Shown: piece after piece, positions 60,702-64,000 of the stretch
Layout: each line of letters begins with the position of its first letter
Position numbering within the stretch: position 1 is the stretch's first letter
NCBI GenBank assembly: GCA_029531795.1
Contig: JAPEIS010000002.1
Coordinates: 3,348,001 to 3,412,000 of the forward strand
Source of the DNA: Sclerotinia nivalis
Lineage: Eukaryota > Ascomycota > Leotiomycetes > Helotiales > Sclerotiniaceae
DNA length: 64,000 bases
Direction of reading: 5' to 3'
Translations under genes and position numbers: made by a program
Notes under the pieces: generated by a model
Database searches by the model: none
Told to the model about the DNA's origin: nothing
Seen by the model: only the letters and a program-made list of their open reading frames with translations

Positions 60702-62512
60702 TTTGTATGATTTTGCAATGGACTTTTCACTCTTTTCTTCCCACTCGATGTTCCGACTATGAAAACCTCGAGGCCTTGAGGTTGTCGCAGATAGAAGTTA
60801 AAATCAAGGTGTTCAAGGTATGGGTGCGATTGGATTGGAAAAATTTCTGCGACGTAAAGGAGATTTCAGTGGTTGTTGATCTGGTTACTGGATGGATACG
60901 GTATTCATCACTTTTTTTAATCGATGGCGATATGATGATGGCTGCTAAAATTCCTAGCGTGGAAAATGAATCGGCGCCGGTAAAATGATATTCCGCCGCT
61001 GTGACTTTTACTTTCCGGCTGACTAAGGCTTCCATTGCCAGACGTCCCAAGTACCGAGAGAATATCCATCGCAAACTCCCATCTATATCTCCCGTTAGGA
61101 TTTTTACTCCTTTCTCTAAAGATTTTAGGATCGAAGAAAGGTTCTTCCCTCTGAACCTACCACGTTGCGAATTATCATCGATTCTTACTGACCTCGTGCT
61201 TGCGATTGCACCAGTCGCGGAATTTTCAATTTTCTCTAGCCACATCAATCTTGCAAGCAGTTTCATCTTGCTAAACCAACTTCGTCCACAAGATACTATT
61301 TCAGTATTACCATAATTTCAATGGTCACGAGGACATCAAGAACCACTTAATTGTCATGGGATATCTCAAATCGGATCTGTTCTGTAAGTGCATGGAAATC
61401 ATCAACACTTACCTTTGTATGCCTTGGCAGCCTTTACCGAACGTCACCCGAATCTCAAATACATTATACATGTAGCGTTCATGTTGAAGGTCACACTTCC
61501 AGTGAGTACTGTCCAGGCATCTCTCTTGCCAGCAAGAAGGAAAGAAATCGTCGCATTGGGCGGGCGATGCATTGTCTTCGCGATGTGGATTGTGATGGAA
61601 TGGATGCGACAATTTCCATTTTCTTGATCCAATCCTTTGGCGTTATTAGACCTTGAGGCATTCTTACTGTTTAGCATTCAGCCTCTCAATCTCAATATTG
61701 TCATTGCAGAACGGGTTTGGTCGAAGTCTCTTTTGAAGGAAGTGGTAGGTGGGTCAATCTCAATGCAAAAAAGAAAGGCATGTTTAGTGATAACTAAACG
61801 CTAGCGGCAGCATCAATGATAATGTTAACCTGACATATCTGCTGCTACTCTGTGATGTGATTGAAGATAGCTCTATTTAATAATTTTGGTATCTCGTCAT
61901 TTGTCCAGAGTAATTCTTCCAACTGCATTAGCACATTATCCTTTTGCCTGTAAGGTTGTAACTCTTTAGTGACAATTATGAAGGTGGATTTTTAAGGGTA
62001 TCCAGGCTAAAGGTAGTCGAAAGCCGTGAAACGCATTCCCTTTTCCCTTTTCTCCTTGTTACTTGAGAGACTTCATGGCTAACTCGAGTCATCACTTACT
62101 CACATACCTTCAGCCTATTCTCCGGACCCTGTGTCCGCAAGGCCCACGCTTCAGGATACAAAAAGGGAGGCACACCCACTGCACCTTCCCCATCCACCAG
62201 ACTCCCATCGACCTAAGCCCCTACCTTCTGCATATACCGTAGCTTAATCAATAGAAGAACAAAAGATAGAATAGGGCCGTCCCATGCATCAAATGTAGCA
62301 AACATTCGTGGATTGCGACAATTTTCCAATGATGTATAGCTGTATCCGGCTGAGGAAAATTACACCAAAATCGTGGGGAACATGGGGAAGACGTGGGCAT
62401 GCAAAATATAAAAGAAATGGGAACTATGAAAAAATGAACTAAAAGCCCAAAGAGGCAGCCTCGACTATGATGGAAAAAAATGGTATCAGTTACCCTTCAC
62501 CAGGTGGCTGAT

Positions 62513-62813
62513 TTGAATTACCCCCGGGTAATAATGAGAATCACGCATTCGAAGGATCTCTGAAGTCGAGGCAGTGGGTTCTGGGGCACAATGACTACAC
62601 TGCTTGGGTGATTCCGGACAGTGGAACATTTTGCCCTAATTTATCTGCTTTGCCGAATCATCATGATAATTTCATAATAGAAATTGAAGGATCATTGGTA
62701 TTGATATCATGCACTAGTCACACAGTGTTTGTTTTGAATTATGCCCATGGGTAATAACGATAACCAACTAACTACAAACCCAACATCGAAGGATATCTGA
62801 GGTCGAGGCAGAG
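62513..62813. repeat. Diverged direct duplication
   Basis: Two related blocks, 62513-62576 and 62732-62813. Both run from TTGAATTA through a GGGTAATAA segment to TCGAAGGAT.TCTGA.GTCGAGGCAG, with indels between. The copies are about 220 nt apart in the same orientation. Confidence 0.7.
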
Positions 62814-63432
62814 GCTCTGCCAAATCAACGAAGTTTGCCACACTATTGCCACACTATTGTCACTTATTTTACTCTTCAGCCAGTTTGAGTCGAGAGTCTG
62901 TTAGCCACAAGCCCGCTTGAGAACCACCCCACAAATTGGTTCTTTCCATGTTTGTCATAATTGACAGAAAACGTTGCACAATGAAAACATATATATTCAA
63001 TGGTGTGAACAGTTCAAATATCAATTTCATCAATTTCTTATTTTTGGTACATCAATTGTTTGAATAATTTGTATTCTGCTAAGTCATGATTTTGTGGATT
63101 TTTGTGATAACATATGATCGTTGCCGAGACCCTCTTGCCTATTCTGGAAGTTATTCGGATACGTAGGGGATGATTGAATGTTATCCGTAGTACTAGCAGA
63201 ATCAATACGGTACTCATCTCCTGTTCTGTTTTTATGTACTGAAAGTTAGCTAGCTTCAATCGATTCAGGTGGGGTGGGAAGTGAATTCATTGATTAGATT
63301 ACTCAAAAATAATCATCGTTCATTGTACCGTAAAGCCCAAATCACATTCTTCGCAAAGAAGGAGGCTGAGCTAGGCGGATTGATTGATTGATTTAATTAA
63401 CGTCCACACTGAGTCAAAGACTATTTAGGACG

Positions 63433-63490
63433 GTTAAGAGCTCAATCGAGCTCTTAACAGATGGCTATAGATAGTGCTATCTAAATAGCA
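63433..63490. repeat. Adjacent inverted repeats (cruciform-like)
   Basis: An 11-bp perfect stem GTTAAGAGCTC/GAGCTCTTAAC with a 4-nt loop (63433-63458) is followed closely by a 7-bp TAGATAG/CTATCTA hairpin nested in a GCTAT/ATAGC pair (63464-63490). Confidence 0.85.
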
Positions 63491-63901
63491 TACAGGTTTG
63501 TATATATTTTTGATAAAGAAAATGAAAACTAATATTGGGGAGCAAAGCCCGATCTCTATACGGTATTGCATATAAAGATAAAAATATCAATCAAAGTATT
63601 ACATTCATGATTTTCCAAATCCGATCCCTTTATCAATCAAATCCAAATAATCTTTTTTTACATCAATTCTTTATCCTATTCGTAACTTCCCAACAATCAT
63701 GTTTTGCCTAATATCGATTTCATAGAACCCTTCAAACCATAGAGATATTGATCCTACAAAGTACCCCAATCCTATATATAGTATATCCTTCACCGAATTC
63801 TATAATAGATACATTATTAACTCGAATCGTTCTATATAGCTCTTTCAAGTATATAAATTGTTATTGTTTCGATTCGAATCGAAGAAGGTAAAGCCTGAAC
63901 C

Positions 63902-64000
63902 TTAAAACCGAATTTGATAAATCGCACTCGATGCTCCAAAGGGATCTTGGAGATGATTTTGTAGTATATTATCATAGATGATAGTGTTGTCCTTTGTTTC
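63902..64000 (-). CDS. Partial CDS at the right edge (last 32 codons)
   Basis: The minus frame entering from the edge reads in phase to a stop at 63902-63904. Its last residues, such as IIYDNILQNHLQDPFGASSA followed by IYQIRF, look like the end of a folded protein. The family cannot be named from this piece; the gene continues beyond the window. Confidence 0.6.
   Translation of the reverse strand, partial: ETKDNTIIYDNILQNHLQDPFGASSAIYQIRF

Larger units (their letters stand above)
60702..63901. other. Gene-poor 3.2-kb interval
   Basis: The TIM17 promoter lies at the left. A 169-codon minus frame (60757-61266) is open and somewhat protein-like, but it ends 56 nt before the TIM17 ATG, has no recognised domain, and would overlap the TIM17 leader. 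Other frames near 61388-61627 are unsupported. The right half holds a diverged duplication (62513-62813) and hairpins (63433-63490). Confidence 0.5.

Noticed and set aside
60757..61266. 169-codon minus frame upstream of TIM17
   Set aside because: No domain, weak start, and overlap with the TIM17 leader; left as a remark in the interval entry.
1..64000. CRISPR arrays, integrated phage or bacterial operon structure
   Set aside because: The window is intron-containing eukaryotic DNA; no spacer-repeat array or phage genes are seen.

Overview
The window looks like nuclear DNA from a filamentous ascomycete. Protein-coding genes are split by short GT-AG introns (about 42-310 nt) with CTAAC/CTGAC-like branch points. 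Several families are diagnostic: a HacA-type bZIP with a 20-nt Ire1-type intron, a fungal TIM17, the largest TFIIIC subunit, a fungal CorA transporter and an AIM6-like protein. The AT-rich composition and overall gene style suggest Leotiomycetes (Botrytis/Sclerotinia-like). That placement is an inference; no rRNA or mitochondrial marker is present.

Layout. 1-7836 is gene-poor, with one possible small ORF on the minus strand. hacA lies at 7837-9112. 9435-13656 holds a dispersed repeat, coding-like debris and microsatellites. An AIM6-like membrane phosphodiesterase-fold protein follows at 13657-15388 (-), then a basic CCDC137-like protein at 16754-17777 (+) and a 2659-aa TFIIIC subunit at 18237-26528 (+). 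A small secreted-protein candidate is at 26920-27252 (-). A very acidic SANT/zinc-finger protein at 27809-33074 (-) carries an in-frame TAG. It is divergent from a nine-exon Hsp70-like ATPase at 33649-36425 (+), which converges on a SANT/AT-hook protein at 36768-38369 (-).

38.4-46.3 kb is sparse, with small membrane or serine-rich ORFs and the second copy of the dispersed repeat. A CorA-type transporter with an inferred GC-AG intron (46296-48306 +) is followed by a small secreted cysteine-rich protein (49070-49512 -), a one-TM protein with DWPL repeats (50282-50734 -) and an aprataxin (52242-53180 -). The aprataxin is divergent from a DExH helicase of the DHX57/DHX29 group (53521-57799 +). 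A DUF302 protein (58749-59439 +) converges on TIM17 (59958-60701 -). The last 3 kb is non-coding with hairpins and a diverged duplication, and a partial CDS enters at the right edge.

There is no operon-like or biosynthetic cluster; this is a housekeeping neighbourhood. The strongest observations are these: the exact Ire1 stem-loop pair in hacA and the long overlapping reading frame downstream of it; the in-frame stop inside a domain of the SANT/zinc-finger gene; the GC-AG intron in the CorA gene; two short secreted-protein candidates; and a 47-nt near-identical inverted repeat 36 kb apart. Exon boundaries were read by eye from splice signals and phase, so boundaries described as weak should be treated as provisional.
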